Assembly: GCA_016870115.1 (NCBI GenBank) | Contig: VGCH01000016.1 | Span: 1-61,244 of the forward strand | Length of the DNA: 61,244 nt | DNA from: Alphaproteobacteria bacterium | Lineage (GTDB): Bacteria; Pseudomonadota; Alphaproteobacteria; Reyranellales; Reyranellaceae | Direction of reading: 5' to 3' | In this document: positions 14,666-23,376 of the stretch, piece by piece | Layout of the letters: every line of letters starts with the position of its first letter | Numbering within the stretch: the first letter of the stretch is position 1 | Position numbers and translations under genes: made by a program | Notes under the pieces: model-generated | Told to the model about the DNA's origin: nothing | Databases searched by the model: none | The model's input: the letters and a program-made list of their open reading frames with translations, nothing else

Positions 14666-16069
14666 ATGACCGCGGGCGGAGCGGTGCCGTCGGACGGTTT
14701 GCCCGCCGGCCAACGCGGTTGGGCGGTGCTCACGATCACCACCGGGCTCGCGATCTCGGTGCTGAGCAATTCGGTCACCAATCTCGCGCTGCCGCACATC
14801 GCGCGCGACCTCGCGATCTCCGCCGAGAGCTCGATCTGGATCGTGAATGCGAGCCAGATCGCGTTGATGGTGTGTCTACTTCCCGTCGCGGCGCTGGCCG
14901 ATATCGTGGGCCATCGGCGGGTCTATCGCGCCGGGCTCGCGATCTTCGCTCTGGCCTCGCTTGCGTGCGCGCTTGCGCCCAACCTGCCGGCATTGGCCGG
15001 CGCGCGGCTGCTGCAGGGCGCGGGATCGGCCTGCATCATGGCGATCCAGCCGGCGCTCGTGCGCGCGATCTATCCCCGCGCGCAGCTCGGCCGAGGCCTA
15101 GGCTTCAACACGACAGTGGTCGCGACCTCGCTCGCCGCCGGTCCGAGCCTCGGCGCGCTGCTGCTCTCGCTTGGCCCCTGGCCGATCCTGTTCGCGGTGT
15201 ACGCGCCGCTCGCTGCCGTCGCGGCGGTGCTGGCAGGCCGATTCTTGCCCGCCGACAACCCCCAGGCGCGGGCGTTCGATGTTCCCTCGGGTCTGCTGTC
15301 GGGTGGCGCGTTCGGGTTCCTGATCCTGGGCATTGATGGCGTGGCGCATGGCCATGGCGCGCCCGCGATCGCCGCCGAATTCGCGGTCGCGGCCGGGTTG
15401 GGTTGGGCATTCCTGCGCCGTCAGCGCCAGCTCGCCGAACCGATGATGCCGATCGACGTCTTTCGGCGGCCGGTCTTCGCGTTGTCGCTGGGAGCCTCGA
15501 CCTCGACATTTACGGCCCAGGGTCTCGCCTTCGTGAGCCTGCCCTTCCTGCTGCAGACCGTGTTGGGCCGGGGTGTGGCCAATGCGGGCTTGCTGCTCAG
15601 TGCCTGGCCGCTCGCACTTGCCTGCACGGCACCGGTGGCGGGCCGCTTGGCCGACCGGTACCCGGCCGGCCTTCTGGGTGCGATCGGGCTCTCGACGATG
15701 CTGACCGGTCTCGTGGCGCTCGCGCTTTTGCCGGACAGTCCGAGCAACCCCGACCTCGTGTGGCGGCTGGTGCTGTGCGGCGTGGGGTTCGGCATCTTCG
15801 CCGCGCCCAACAACCGGCTGATGATGAACGCCGTGCCGCGCGAGCGCAGCGGAAGCGCGGGCGGCATGATCGCGACTGCCCGGACGCTCGGTCAGACCCT
15901 GGGTGCGGCGCTGGTCGCGCTGGTCTTCGGGCTATTCGATTTCTCCGGCGTGGGCGCGGCCACCGCCGCGCGAGCGGCGCTCGGCCTCGCGGCCTGCTTT
16001 GCCGCCCTTGCGTTGCTGCTCAGCTCGCTGCGATTGTGGCGGGGCGCACAAGGAGGTTCGCGTGGCTGA
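14666..16069 (+). CDS. MFS transporter, DHA2 (EmrB/QacA)-like
   Basis: 467 residues from the ATG at 14666 and highly hydrophobic, with the length and helix pattern of the 14-helix drug:proton antiporter-2 group. Helix 1 begins VLTITTGLAISVLSNSVTNLALP. The loop 2-3 motif A is ADIVGHRRVYRAG, and helix 5 contains FNTTVVATSLAAGPSLGALL, the antiporter motif C region. It resides in the inner membrane. Wedged between a dioxygenase and an isonitrile-hydratase-like gene, it may export or import the compound they act on. Its stop overlaps the next gene's GTG start by eight bases. Confidence 0.9.
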   Translation: MTAGGAVPSDGLPAGQRGWAVLTITTGLAISVLSNSVTNLALPHIARDLAISAESSIWIVNASQIALMVCLLPVAALADIVGHRRVYRAGLAIFALASLACALAPNLPALAGARLLQGAGSACIMAIQPALVRAIYPRAQLGRGLGFNTTVVATSLAAGPSLGALLLSLGPWPILFAVYAPLAAVAAVLAGRFLPADNPQARAFDVPSGLLSGGAFGFLILGIDGVAHGHGAPAIAAEFAVAAGLGWAFLRRQRQLAEPMMPIDVFRRPVFALSLGASTSTFTAQGLAFVSLPFLLQTVLGRGVANAGLLLSAWPLALACTAPVAGRLADRYPAGLLGAIGLSTMLTGLVALALLPDSPSNPDLVWRLVLCGVGFGIFAAPNNRLMMNAVPRERSGSAGGMIATARTLGQTLGAALVALVFGLFDFSGVGAATAARAALGLAACFAALALLLSSLRLWRGAQGGSRG

Positions 16070-16715
16070 CCGCATCGAGATCGGCATCCTCATCTATCCC
16101 GGCGTCACCCAGCTGGACGCGACCGGGCCAGCGCAGGTGCTGAGCATGGTGCCGCGCTCGCGCCTGCACATGGTCTGGAAGGAGCTGGCACCGGTGCCGA
16201 CCGACGCCGGCTTCGCCATCATGCCGACGACCGACTTCGCGGCCTGCCCGGCGCTCGATCTCGTGCTGGTGCCGGGCGGCGGCGGTCAGGCTCCCTTGAT
16301 GAGCGACCGCGAGACGCTCGACTTCCTGGCGCGTCAGGGGGCCCGCGCCCGCTACGTCACCTCGGTTTGCACCGGATCGTTGCTGCTGGGCGCGGCGGGT
16401 CTCTTGCAGGGCTATCGCTCGGCCTGTCACTGGGCATCGCGCGAACGGCTGCGTCAGTACGGTGCGATTCCCATCGCCGAGCGGGTGGTGCGGGACCGCA
16501 ACCGGCTCTCGGGCGGCGGCGTCACCGCCGGGATCGATTTCGGCCTCACGCTGGCGGCCGAGCTCGCGGGGCCTGAGATCGCCAAATCGATCCAGCTCGC
16601 GCTGGAGTATGATCCCCAGCCGCCGTTCGATTGCGGCAGTCCCGAAAAGGCCGGTGCCGAGCGTGCGGCCCGTCTGAAGAAGCGCATCGACGGCATGCTC
16701 GACGCGACGGAGTGA
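16062..16715 (+). CDS. Isonitrile hydratase-like DJ-1/PfpI protein
   Basis: 217 residues from a GTG with AGGAGG five bases ahead. It is a class I glutamine-amidotransferase-like fold of the DJ-1/PfpI group, with the nucleophile elbow SVCTGSLLLGAAGLL. Residues D19, C103 and T104 correspond, with a constant offset of two, to Asp17, Cys101 and Thr102 of Pseudomonas isonitrile hydratase InhA, which hydrates isonitriles to N-formamides. The flanking LLLGAAGLLQGYRSACHWA also agrees. It lacks the AraC-type DNA-binding extension found in related regulators. It is the last gene of the operon with the TauD-like dioxygenase. Confidence 0.85.
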   Translation: MADRIEIGILIYPGVTQLDATGPAQVLSMVPRSRLHMVWKELAPVPTDAGFAIMPTTDFAACPALDLVLVPGGGGQAPLMSDRETLDFLARQGARARYVTSVCTGSLLLGAAGLLQGYRSACHWASRERLRQYGAIPIAERVVRDRNRLSGGGVTAGIDFGLTLAAELAGPEIAKSIQLALEYDPQPPFDCGSPEKAGAERAARLKKRIDGMLDATE

Positions 16716-16734
16716 ATGTCGACCCCGGGGAGAG

Positions 16735-17283
16735 CTACGCCTGTCCGGCGGTGGCGCTTTCGATGGTGATGGCCTTGCCCTTGGCCATGTCGAAGCGCAG
16801 GCGCTTCACGTAGTCGAGGTCGCGACCGGTGACACGCACGAAGCGGCTGCCGTCGGGATAGTCGATCGCATGGATCGACCCGACATCGTAGACGCCGGCC
16901 TGACCCGGCATCAGGCGGTAGCTCTTCACCTGTTCGAGTTTAGCCTCACCGGCGCCGGCGCCGCCATCGAGTCGGCGATACTCGCTCATGTCGGTGTGGC
17001 TCACCGCTTGGCCGTAGACCGCCCAGGAGGGGCCGTGATCGTGCGGCGGGCTGCGGTGCGGCTTGGGATTGCAATGCGCCAGAACGACGAAGCCGAGCTC
17101 CTTGTCCTCGTAGAGCTTGCGCGTTCCGAGCGGCGCCTGCGGTCCGACCGCTTCCTCGACGAAGGCCGGCACGGCGAGCAACTTCTCCAGCAACGCGCGC
17201 ACCTTCTCGCGGCCGTCCGGGCCGGGATGCGCGCCCAGCGCCGCGCGGGTGTCGGCGACGAAGGCATCGAGCGTGTAGGTCAT
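16735..17283 (-). CDS. Cupin, cysteine dioxygenase-like
   Basis: 182 residues with a cupin core. Three His in the order H81-x-H83 (PPHDHGPSWAVYGQ) and H138 (VGSIHAID) match the 3-His iron site of thiol dioxygenases in number and spacing, and GPSWAVYGQ is the strand following the first motif in that family. These cytosolic enzymes oxidise cysteine, mercaptopropionate or related thiols to sulfinates. The exact substrate is unclear, and a non-thiol cupin is possible. It is convergent with the isonitrile-hydratase-like gene and 53 bases downstream of an acyl-CoA dehydrogenase gene on the same strand. Confidence 0.75.
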   Translation of the reverse strand: MTYTLDAFVADTRAALGAHPGPDGREKVRALLEKLLAVPAFVEEAVGPQAPLGTRKLYEDKELGFVVLAHCNPKPHRSPPHDHGPSWAVYGQAVSHTDMSEYRRLDGGAGAGEAKLEQVKSYRLMPGQAGVYDVGSIHAIDYPDGSRFVRVTGRDLDYVKRLRFDMAKGKAITIESATAGQA

Positions 17284-17336
17284 GGCGGATCGCTCCTATT
17301 CGTTCGGTCGTGATTGTCGCGCGGACGGGCCGGCTG

Positions 17337-18497
17337 TCAACGCCCACCCAACATGCGTCGCGCGATCACCATGCGCTGGACCTCCGACGGACCCTCATAA
17401 ACCCGCATGGTGCGTACCTTCTGGGCAAGCCAGCTCAGCGGCAGCTCCTGCGTCACGCCCATGGCGCCGAAGGATTGCTGGGCATGGTCGATCACCTCGG
17501 TGGCCATCTCGGTGGCGTAGAGCTTGATCATTGAAGCCTCGGTCCGGACATCCATGCCGTCATCCTGCTTGACGGCGGCATCCATCACCATCAGTCGGCA
17601 AGCATGGAGGCGGGTCGCGGCGTCGGCGATCCACCACTGGATCGCCTGCCGGTCGGCGAGCTTCTGGCCGAAGGTTTCGCGTTGCTTCACGTGCTCGATC
17701 ATCATGTCGAGCGCCCGCTGGGCCATGCCGATGCACCACGAACCCATCTGCAGGCGACGCACGGTGAGACGAAGCTGCATCGGCGCGAAGCCCTGGCCGA
17801 GCCGGCCCAGCACCTGACTCTCGGGCACGCGGCAATCCTCGAACACCACCTCGTAGGTGCGCTGACCTGCCAACATCGGGATCGCCCGGGCGACCACCAA
17901 GCCTTTCGTGCCCTTGTCGACGAGGAAGGCCGTGATGCCGCCGCGCGCGCCACGCTCCGGATCGGTCACCGCCATCACGATCGTGAAATCGGCCTTGGCG
18001 ATGCGGCTGATCCAGATCTTGCGGCCGTTGATGACCCAGTCGGAACCATCCTTGACCGCGCGCGTCTTCATGCCGGCCGGATCGCCGCCCGCACCCGGCT
18101 CGGAAATGGCGATGGCCGAGCTGGTGACGCCCTGGGCGTAGGGCTCGAGATACTTCTTGCGCTGCTCCGGATTGGCCGTCGCCAGCAGCATGTGCAGGTT
18201 GGGCGAGTCCGGCGGGAAGGTGAAGGGAACGCACGCGTAGCCGACCTCCTCGTTCACCCCGACGAGTGCCACCGCCGGCAGATTGGCCCCGCCCACCTCC
18301 TCCGGCACGTCGAGCGCCCACAGGCCCAGTTCCTTGCATTGCTTGAAGAGCCGGGCGTTCTCCTCGTCGTTCAGCGCCGCGGGCTGGCCAGAGGCGAAGC
18401 GGTCGAGAATGGTCTTCTCGAGCGGCATCAACTCATTGCGAACGAACTTGCGCACCAGCTCACGCAACATCCGATGCTCTTCGCTCACCTGAAACAT
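17337..18497 (-). CDS. Acyl-CoA dehydrogenase
   Basis: 386 residues, full length for the family. Features: N-terminal helical domain (FQVSEEHRMLRELVRKFV), ISEPGAGGDPAGMKTRAV and the flavin-binding strand GRKIWISRIAKADF, VVFEDCRVPESQVLG, and C-terminal KLYATEMATEVIDHAQQSFGAMGVTQELPL with RMVIARRML. FAD enzymes of this kind desaturate acyl-CoAs and pass electrons to ETF; the usual catalytic acid would be near the EGPSEVQRM segment (E in YEGPSEV). It is the last gene of a unit with an ABC binding protein (10-base gap) and a YdcF protein. Confidence 0.92.
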   Translation of the reverse strand: MFQVSEEHRMLRELVRKFVRNELMPLEKTILDRFASGQPAALNDEENARLFKQCKELGLWALDVPEEVGGANLPAVALVGVNEEVGYACVPFTFPPDSPNLHMLLATANPEQRKKYLEPYAQGVTSSAIAISEPGAGGDPAGMKTRAVKDGSDWVINGRKIWISRIAKADFTIVMAVTDPERGARGGITAFLVDKGTKGLVVARAIPMLAGQRTYEVVFEDCRVPESQVLGRLGQGFAPMQLRLTVRRLQMGSWCIGMAQRALDMMIEHVKQRETFGQKLADRQAIQWWIADAATRLHACRLMVMDAAVKQDDGMDVRTEASMIKLYATEMATEVIDHAQQSFGAMGVTQELPLSWLAQKVRTMRVYEGPSEVQRMVIARRMLGGR

Positions 18498-18507
18498 GCG
18501 CTCGCTC

Positions 18508-19527
18508 CTACGGCTTGCCGATACCCTTGTTCACGAACTCGAGCGAATAGGCGCGCTCGGGGTCGAGCCCGGGGGGCAGCACATCCGCCTGCACCATGGT
18601 GTCGTAAAATCCCCGCCAGCGCGCGGCGCTCATGGCGCCGATACCGCCCTGCAAGGCGTCACCCGACAACACGATGCCGCGTTCGTTCATCACCCGGATG
18701 GCGTAGACGATCTTGTCCTCGTCCATCTCGGGATTGTGCCGTCGGATGAGCTCGTTGGCGCCCTGGATGGCGGGGCCGCCCTTGAGATACTGCGCCCAAC
18801 CCTCGAGCGAGGCGTCGACGAAACGCTGTACAAGGTCGCGCTTGGTCTCGATCATGCGCCGCGAAACCGCGATCGTGGTCTGATAGGCGGAGAAGCCGGC
18901 GTCGGCGATCAGCAGCACGGTGGGCGGACGCCCCAGCGCTTGCTGAATCGCGTAGGGCTCGGATGAGAGGAAGCCCTGCTGCACCACGTTCCGGTCGGCG
19001 AGGAACGGCGCCATGTTGAAGGTGTAGGGCCGAAGCTGGCTGTCCGAGAGCCCGTACTTGGCGCGCAGAAACGGCCAGTAGGTGACGCGTCCGCCGCCGC
19101 CAATCAGGAGCGTGCGACCCTTCAGATCCTCGAAGCGTTCAACACCGGCGCCGGGATGGGCGATCAGGACCTGCGGATCCTTCTGGAAGATCGCCGCGAT
19201 GCAGACGAACGGCGCGCCCTCGCGCACCCAGGTGAAGGGCTCGAAACTGTTCGACATGGTCATGTCGACACGGCCAGCCAGAAGAAGCTGGCCGATGTTC
19301 AGACCGGGGCCGCCCTGGCGCAGATCGCACTCAATGCCGTAGCGGCGATAGATGCCCGCGGCGATCGCCTGATAGTAGCCGCCATGCTCGGCTTGGGCGC
19401 GCCAGTCGGTGTGGAAGCTCACGCGATCCAGCGTCTGTGCCCGCCCGGCGCGGGCGAGCGGCAGAAGCAGCGGTCCAGCGGCGGCCAGGCCCAGCGCGGC
19501 GCGGCGGTTGAGGCGAAAAGCGGTCAT
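18508..19527 (-). CDS. NMT1/THI5-like ABC substrate-binding protein
   Basis: 339 residues from the ATG at 19527, which overlaps the upstream YdcF stop as ATGA. The signal peptide (MTAFRLNRRAALGLAAAGPLLLPLARAGRA) has paired Arg, suggesting Tat export. The mature part matches the NitT/TauT/THI5 group: FHTDWRAQAEHGGYYQAIAAGIYRRYGI, LRQGGPGLNIGQLLLAGRVDM and the GRTLLIGGGG segment. Such receptors bind pyrimidines, sulfonates or aromatic acids. No permease or ATPase gene lies beside it, so the partner transporter must be elsewhere. Confidence 0.87.
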   Translation of the reverse strand: MTAFRLNRRAALGLAAAGPLLLPLARAGRAQTLDRVSFHTDWRAQAEHGGYYQAIAAGIYRRYGIECDLRQGGPGLNIGQLLLAGRVDMTMSNSFEPFTWVREGAPFVCIAAIFQKDPQVLIAHPGAGVERFEDLKGRTLLIGGGGRVTYWPFLRAKYGLSDSQLRPYTFNMAPFLADRNVVQQGFLSSEPYAIQQALGRPPTVLLIADAGFSAYQTTIAVSRRMIETKRDLVQRFVDASLEGWAQYLKGGPAIQGANELIRRHNPEMDEDKIVYAIRVMNERGIVLSGDALQGGIGAMSAARWRGFYDTMVQADVLPPGLDPERAYSLEFVNKGIGKP

Positions 19528-20267
19528 GGGCGGAGCGACTCTCCCCGACGATCGAAGATCAATGCAAGATACTCCTTGATCGCCTGGCTCGCCACATACG
19601 TCGCGCTGGCCGACGGCGTCCATTGCTCCCAGAGCGGGCGCGAGCCGGGCGGACCGGACCAGTCGCTGGGGAACGCCTGCGCGTCGAAACCAGCGAGGCG
19701 CGCGAGCCGCAGCGACCGCGGCATGTGGAACGCCGACGTCACAAGCGCAATGCGCGCGGGCCCGATCAGCCGGCGGGTCTCTTCAATGTTCTGAATCGTG
19801 TTCAGCGAGCGTTCGTCGATCAAGATGCGATCGGCAGGCACGCCCCGCTCGATCAGCGCGCAACGCATCGCTTGCGCCTCGGCCTCGGCGCCGGGATTGT
19901 CCGGGCCGGTATGCGTGCCGCCCGTTGCGAGCACCCGGGGTGCGACGCCGCGATGAAACAGGCGCGCGGCGTGTGCCACCCGCTCGGTCGCCGACGCCCC
20001 GCCCAGAATGACGATGGCGTCGTAGCAGCAGGCGGGTGCCTGCGCCGCGGCAGCGCGCGCGCGCTGCTCCAGCGGCCAGAGGAACCGGTCAACGACCGGG
20101 TGCAAGGAGAAAAGGATCGACTGACCGATCGCCAAGATCATGGCCAACCGGCCGAACCGCCGGGACAGCACGACGTAGATCAGCCAACCGATGGCGAGCC
20201 CCGCAACCAGCATTCCGGGCGGGGTGGCGAATTGGGTCAGGAGCTTCAGCGGAACGAAGGAGTCCAC
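19524..20267 (-). CDS. YdcF/ElyC/SanA-like (DUF218) membrane protein
   Basis: 247 residues. Two N-terminal membrane helices (MLVAGLAIGWLIYVVL and AMILAIGQSILFSLHP) are followed by the DUF218 domain: YDAIVILGGASATERVAHAARLF, RVLATGGTHTG, EAEAQAMRCALIERGVPADRILIDERSLNTIQNI and ALVTSAFHMPRS. Members act in envelope or lipid-carrier metabolism and vancomycin tolerance; exact chemistry is unsettled. First gene of the minus-strand unit with the binding protein and acyl-CoA dehydrogenase. The domain probably faces the periplasm. Confidence 0.88.
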   Translation of the reverse strand: MDSFVPLKLLTQFATPPGMLVAGLAIGWLIYVVLSRRFGRLAMILAIGQSILFSLHPVVDRFLWPLEQRARAAAAQAPACCYDAIVILGGASATERVAHAARLFHRGVAPRVLATGGTHTGPDNPGAEAEAQAMRCALIERGVPADRILIDERSLNTIQNIEETRRLIGPARIALVTSAFHMPRSLRLARLAGFDAQAFPSDWSGPPGSRPLWEQWTPSASATYVASQAIKEYLALIFDRRGESLRP

Positions 20268-20314
20268 GGCAGGCGCTTTCGCCGGCGGTTATCGAGGCGG
20301 CCCGACGTCCGGGC

Positions 20315-20356
20315 AAAAAAGAAGGGCGGCGCCGGCGTGAGCCGGGCCGCCCCTTC
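20315..20356 (-). terminator. Rho-independent terminator of the HU gene
   Basis: On the minus strand a 16-base arm (20356-20341) and its near-complement (20336-20321) fold around a 4-base loop with single-base bulges, followed by six T (plus-strand AAAAAA at 20315-20320). It sits 14 bases beyond the HU stop, a strong intrinsic terminator for a highly expressed gene. Confidence 0.85.
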
Positions 20357-20370
20357 CCTTGACGCCAGCG

Positions 20371-20667
20371 TCAGAGCGCTTCCTTGAGGTCCTTCGCGAC
20401 CCGGAACGCGACCTTCTTGGATGCCTTGATCTTGATCGCTTCGCCGGTCGCCGGATTGCGGCCCATGCGCGCCGGACGATTGCGGACCTGGAGGATGCCG
20501 AGGCCCGTGATCCGGACCTTGTTGCCCTTCTTCAGGTTCTTGACGATCAGACCGACGAACTCGTCGAGCGTGCCGGCGGCGTCCTTCTTGGTCATGCCGG
20601 TCTTATCGGCGAGTTCCGCAGCGATCTTCGACAGCGGAATGGTGGGTGCAGACGGTTTCGCAGCCAT
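20371..20667 (-). CDS. HU-family nucleoid DNA-binding protein
   Basis: 98 residues. Helices SKIAAELADKTGMTKKDAAG and LDEFVGLIVKNLKKGNKVRI precede the saddle (GLGILQVRNRPARMGRNPATGE), whose P-A-R-x-G-R-N-P-x-T-G-E motif in the flexible arm inserts its proline into the DNA minor groove. It bends and packages DNA as a dimer. The N-terminus is about seven residues longer (AAKPSAPT) than classical HU. Monocistronic with its own terminator. Codon use is strongly biased to GC-ending codons, fitting high expression. Confidence 0.95.
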   Translation of the reverse strand: MAAKPSAPTIPLSKIAAELADKTGMTKKDAAGTLDEFVGLIVKNLKKGNKVRITGLGILQVRNRPARMGRNPATGEAIKIKASKKVAFRVAKDLKEAL

Positions 20668-20845
20668 GTGAGGGGTCCCTTGGTTATTGCTTTCACCACC
20701 GGCCGCGCTGACGCCCCAGAGCGCCGATGATGCGTCTAGGTTATCCACGAATCGCTTCGCCGCAAGACCGGAATGCGCGAAAAATGTCGATTTTTGGGGC
20801 TTTTTCGGCCATTTAGCGCAGTCTTCCACAGACCCGACGAGCCCG

Positions 20846-21742
20846 ATGCCCGACCTGATCCCAACGCTGCGCACCGCCGTGAACACCTGGCAGTGCGATG
20901 AGAACGACCATCTGAACGTCCAGTTCTATACCGGCTTCGCCGACGAGGCGGTCGAACATCTGCTGGCGGCGCTCGAGCTCGGCCCGTCGTTGCGGCGCGC
21001 CGGCGGCATCGTCGCGCGGCCGTGCGAGGACCACATCCGCTACCATCGCGAGTTCCGCGTCATCGATGGCGTGGCGGCGCATTCCGCGCCGAGCAGCGCC
21101 ACGGCAACTACGCTCGACACCTGGCATCGCATCACTCGCATCGCCGACGGGGCGTTGGCCGCCACCGTGCGGCGGCGACTGCAGATCGAGCCCGCCCTGC
21201 CCGAGCATGCGCGGGCCTGTGCCCTGGCCGGCGCGCTGCCGCCCATGCCCGAGGCATTGCCGCGCGGACTGGGCAAGCCCGGCATCCTTCGTCCCAGAGA
21301 TCTCGCGGGCGCCGTCGCCGATGGACTGATCGAGGCCAACCGCACCGTGATTCAACCGGCCGAATGCAACGCCGACGGCGAACTCGCGCCGCGCTTCGTG
21401 ATTGCGCGCTGTTCCGACAGCGCGCCCATCCTGTGGGACCATCTCGGCTTCGACCGGTCCGCGATGCAGCAGCGTGGCGAAGGGTCGATCGTGGTCGAGA
21501 TGCGGGTCGAGTATCTGCGGCCGGCGCGCGCCGGTACGCTCCTGGTTGTGCGGAGCGGCCTTGGCGCCTTCACGGACAAGACAGTCACGCTGATGCACTA
21601 TCTGTTCGATGGGGAGACCGGCGAGCCGGTGGTACGGGCTGAAGGACTTGGGATGAAGTTCGACCAGACCCGGCGCAAGATCATGGCGTTTTCGGCGGAC
21701 GATCTGGCGCGCCTAGAGGATATGGTCGTCGGTCGCCGCTGA
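20846..21742 (+). CDS. Acyl-CoA thioesterase-like double-hotdog protein
   Basis: 298 residues from the ATG at 20846. Two hotdog-like halves are recognisable: TAVNTWQCDENDHLNVQFYTGFADEA (the D-x-x-x-H-x-N-x-x-Y motif of 4HBT thioesterases), RYHREFRVIDG, then in the second half WDHLGFDRSAMQQRGEGSIVVEMRVEYLRPARAGTLLVVRSG with MHYLFD. It probably hydrolyses a CoA thioester in the cytosol. It begins a plus-strand unit followed 12 bases later by an AtzG-like gene and an amidase. Confidence 0.8.
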   Translation: MPDLIPTLRTAVNTWQCDENDHLNVQFYTGFADEAVEHLLAALELGPSLRRAGGIVARPCEDHIRYHREFRVIDGVAAHSAPSSATATTLDTWHRITRIADGALAATVRRRLQIEPALPEHARACALAGALPPMPEALPRGLGKPGILRPRDLAGAVADGLIEANRTVIQPAECNADGELAPRFVIARCSDSAPILWDHLGFDRSAMQQRGEGSIVVEMRVEYLRPARAGTLLVVRSGLGAFTDKTVTLMHYLFDGETGEPVVRAEGLGMKFDQTRRKIMAFSADDLARLEDMVVGRR

Positions 21743-21754
21743 GGGAGGCAGGTC

Positions 21755-21952
21755 ATGGATCGCAAGGCCGACACGGCGGGGGGTATCGCCCGCGAGATGC
21801 AGGGCCAGGAGTATCCGCCGACGCGGCTGGCCGAGATCGCGATCGAAGCCGCGGTACTGAACGATGCGGTTCGGGCCGCCGCGCGCAAGCGGCTTGCCTT
21901 CGACGATGAGCCCGCCTCGTTCGCGGCCGAACTCGCGCGGCTGAAGCCATGA
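21755..21952 (+). CDS. AtzG-like (DUF4089) amidase partner
   Basis: 65 residues. PPTRLAEIAIEAAVLNDAVR and AFDDEPASFAAELARLKP fit the small GatC-like proteins of the DUF4089/AtzG type: an N-terminal helix with P-x-x-R, a central helix, then the D-D-E-P-A-x-F tail that wraps the amidase. In the cyanuric acid pathway, AtzG is needed to stabilise the amidase AtzE. Here its stop overlaps the start of an AS-family amidase as ATGA, the same gene order. Assignment rests on pattern and context. Confidence 0.7.
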   Translation: MDRKADTAGGIAREMQGQEYPPTRLAEIAIEAAVLNDAVRAAARKRLAFDDEPASFAAELARLKP

Positions 21953-23364
21953 CCGCGGATCCCGCGCTGTCCGATCTCACAAGTGTCGCGGAGGCGATCG
22001 CGGACCGACGGCTGACCTCGGTGCGGGCTACCGAAGCCTGCCTTGAGCGCATCGAGACCTGGCAGCCGCGCACCAATGCTTTCCTTCGGATCGAGGCCGA
22101 GAGTGCGCTGGCGCGGGCCCGCGCGATGGATGCCGAGCTGGCCGCCGACCGGCGCCGCGGCCCCTTGCATGGTGTGCCGCTCGCGCACAAGGACCTCTAC
22201 TATCGGGCGGGCGAACTCTCGACGGCCGGCAGCGCCATCCGACGCGACTGGCGCGCGCCATCAACCGCCACGGTACTGCAGCGGCTGGACGCGGCGGGCA
22301 CCGTCGAACTCGGCTTCCTCAACATGGCGGAGTTCGCCGCTGGACCAACCGGTCACAATGTCCACCATGGCCATTGCCGCAATCCATGGGACACGCAGCG
22401 CGTCACCGGCGGCAGTTCGAGCGGGTCCGGCGCGGCGGTCGCGGCGCGCCTCGCCTTCGGCTCGCTCGGCTCCGACACGGGCGGCTCGATCCGCCTCCCC
22501 GCTTCGGCCTGTGGCGTCGTCGGCATGAAGGCGACCTATGGCAGGGTGAGCCGCGCCGGCGTCGCGGCCCGCTCCTGGACGCTCGACCATGTCGGTCCGC
22601 TCACCCGGACGGTTCGGGACAACGCGCGCTTCCTTGCAGCGATCGCGGGCGTCGATGCGCGCGACGCGACCTGTAGCACCGCGCCCGTCCCCGACTACGA
22701 GGCGGCTCTGGTCGAGGGCGCCAGCGGGCTGCGCGTCGGCCTTGCGCTCCCCGATGCCCTGGTTCCCGTCGATCCGCGGATCGGCGCAGCAGTCGAGGAA
22801 GCGGCCTCTGTGCTGTCGCGCGCCGGCGTTCGGATCTCAGCCGCGACCATTCCGGACTTCACCGAGCTCTATCGCGCGGCCGAAACGATCGTGAAGTGCG
22901 AGGCGGCATCCATGCACCGTCCCTGGATGGAGAGCCAGCCCGACCGCTACGCCAACCAGGTGCGCACGCGCACCGAGGCGGGCTTCTTCATTCCGGCGAC
23001 GCAATACATCGACGCGCTGCGCCTGCGTGCGCATTTCCTACGCGAGTTCCTGGCGACAGCCATGCCCGAGCTCGACGCCGTGCTGCTGCCGGCCATCCCC
23101 TTTCCCGTTCCGACCATCGACGAGACGGACGTGGAGAAGTCAGGCGGTCCGGCGACGCTCGCGATGGTCGCGCGCTTCACCGGCCTCACCCGCCCGTTCA
23201 ACACGCTCGGGCTGCCGGTGCTGTCAGTCCCCTGCGGTTTCGACGACAACGGTCTGCCGATCGGCTTGCAGCTGGTCGGCCGTCCTTTCGACGAGACGAC
23301 GCTCTATCGCCTCGGCCACGCCTACCAGAGCGCGACCGACCATCATCTCAAGGCGCCGGCGTAG
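21949..23364 (+). CDS. Amidase-signature amidase, AtzE-like partner arrangement
   Basis: 471 residues. The catalytic triad of the AS family is K81 (PLAHKDLYYR), cis-Ser S156 (GGSSSGSG) and nucleophile S180 (SDTGGSIRLPAS). CGVVGMKATYGRVSRAGV and the C-terminal NGLPIGLQLVGRPFDE are typical. It is translationally coupled to the AtzG-like gene, suggesting a heteromeric amidase like AtzG-AtzE or a transamidosome-derived pair. Only moderately similar by eye to the other amidase at 10072, so it is not a recent duplicate. The substrate is unknown; true AtzE acts on 1-carboxybiuret. Confidence 0.88.
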   Translation: MTADPALSDLTSVAEAIADRRLTSVRATEACLERIETWQPRTNAFLRIEAESALARARAMDAELAADRRRGPLHGVPLAHKDLYYRAGELSTAGSAIRRDWRAPSTATVLQRLDAAGTVELGFLNMAEFAAGPTGHNVHHGHCRNPWDTQRVTGGSSSGSGAAVAARLAFGSLGSDTGGSIRLPASACGVVGMKATYGRVSRAGVAARSWTLDHVGPLTRTVRDNARFLAAIAGVDARDATCSTAPVPDYEAALVEGASGLRVGLALPDALVPVDPRIGAAVEEAASVLSRAGVRISAATIPDFTELYRAAETIVKCEAASMHRPWMESQPDRYANQVRTRTEAGFFIPATQYIDALRLRAHFLREFLATAMPELDAVLLPAIPFPVPTIDETDVEKSGGPATLAMVARFTGLTRPFNTLGLPVLSVPCGFDDNGLPIGLQLVGRPFDETTLYRLGHAYQSATDHHLKAPA

Positions 23365-23376
23365 GGCGGCGCGCGG

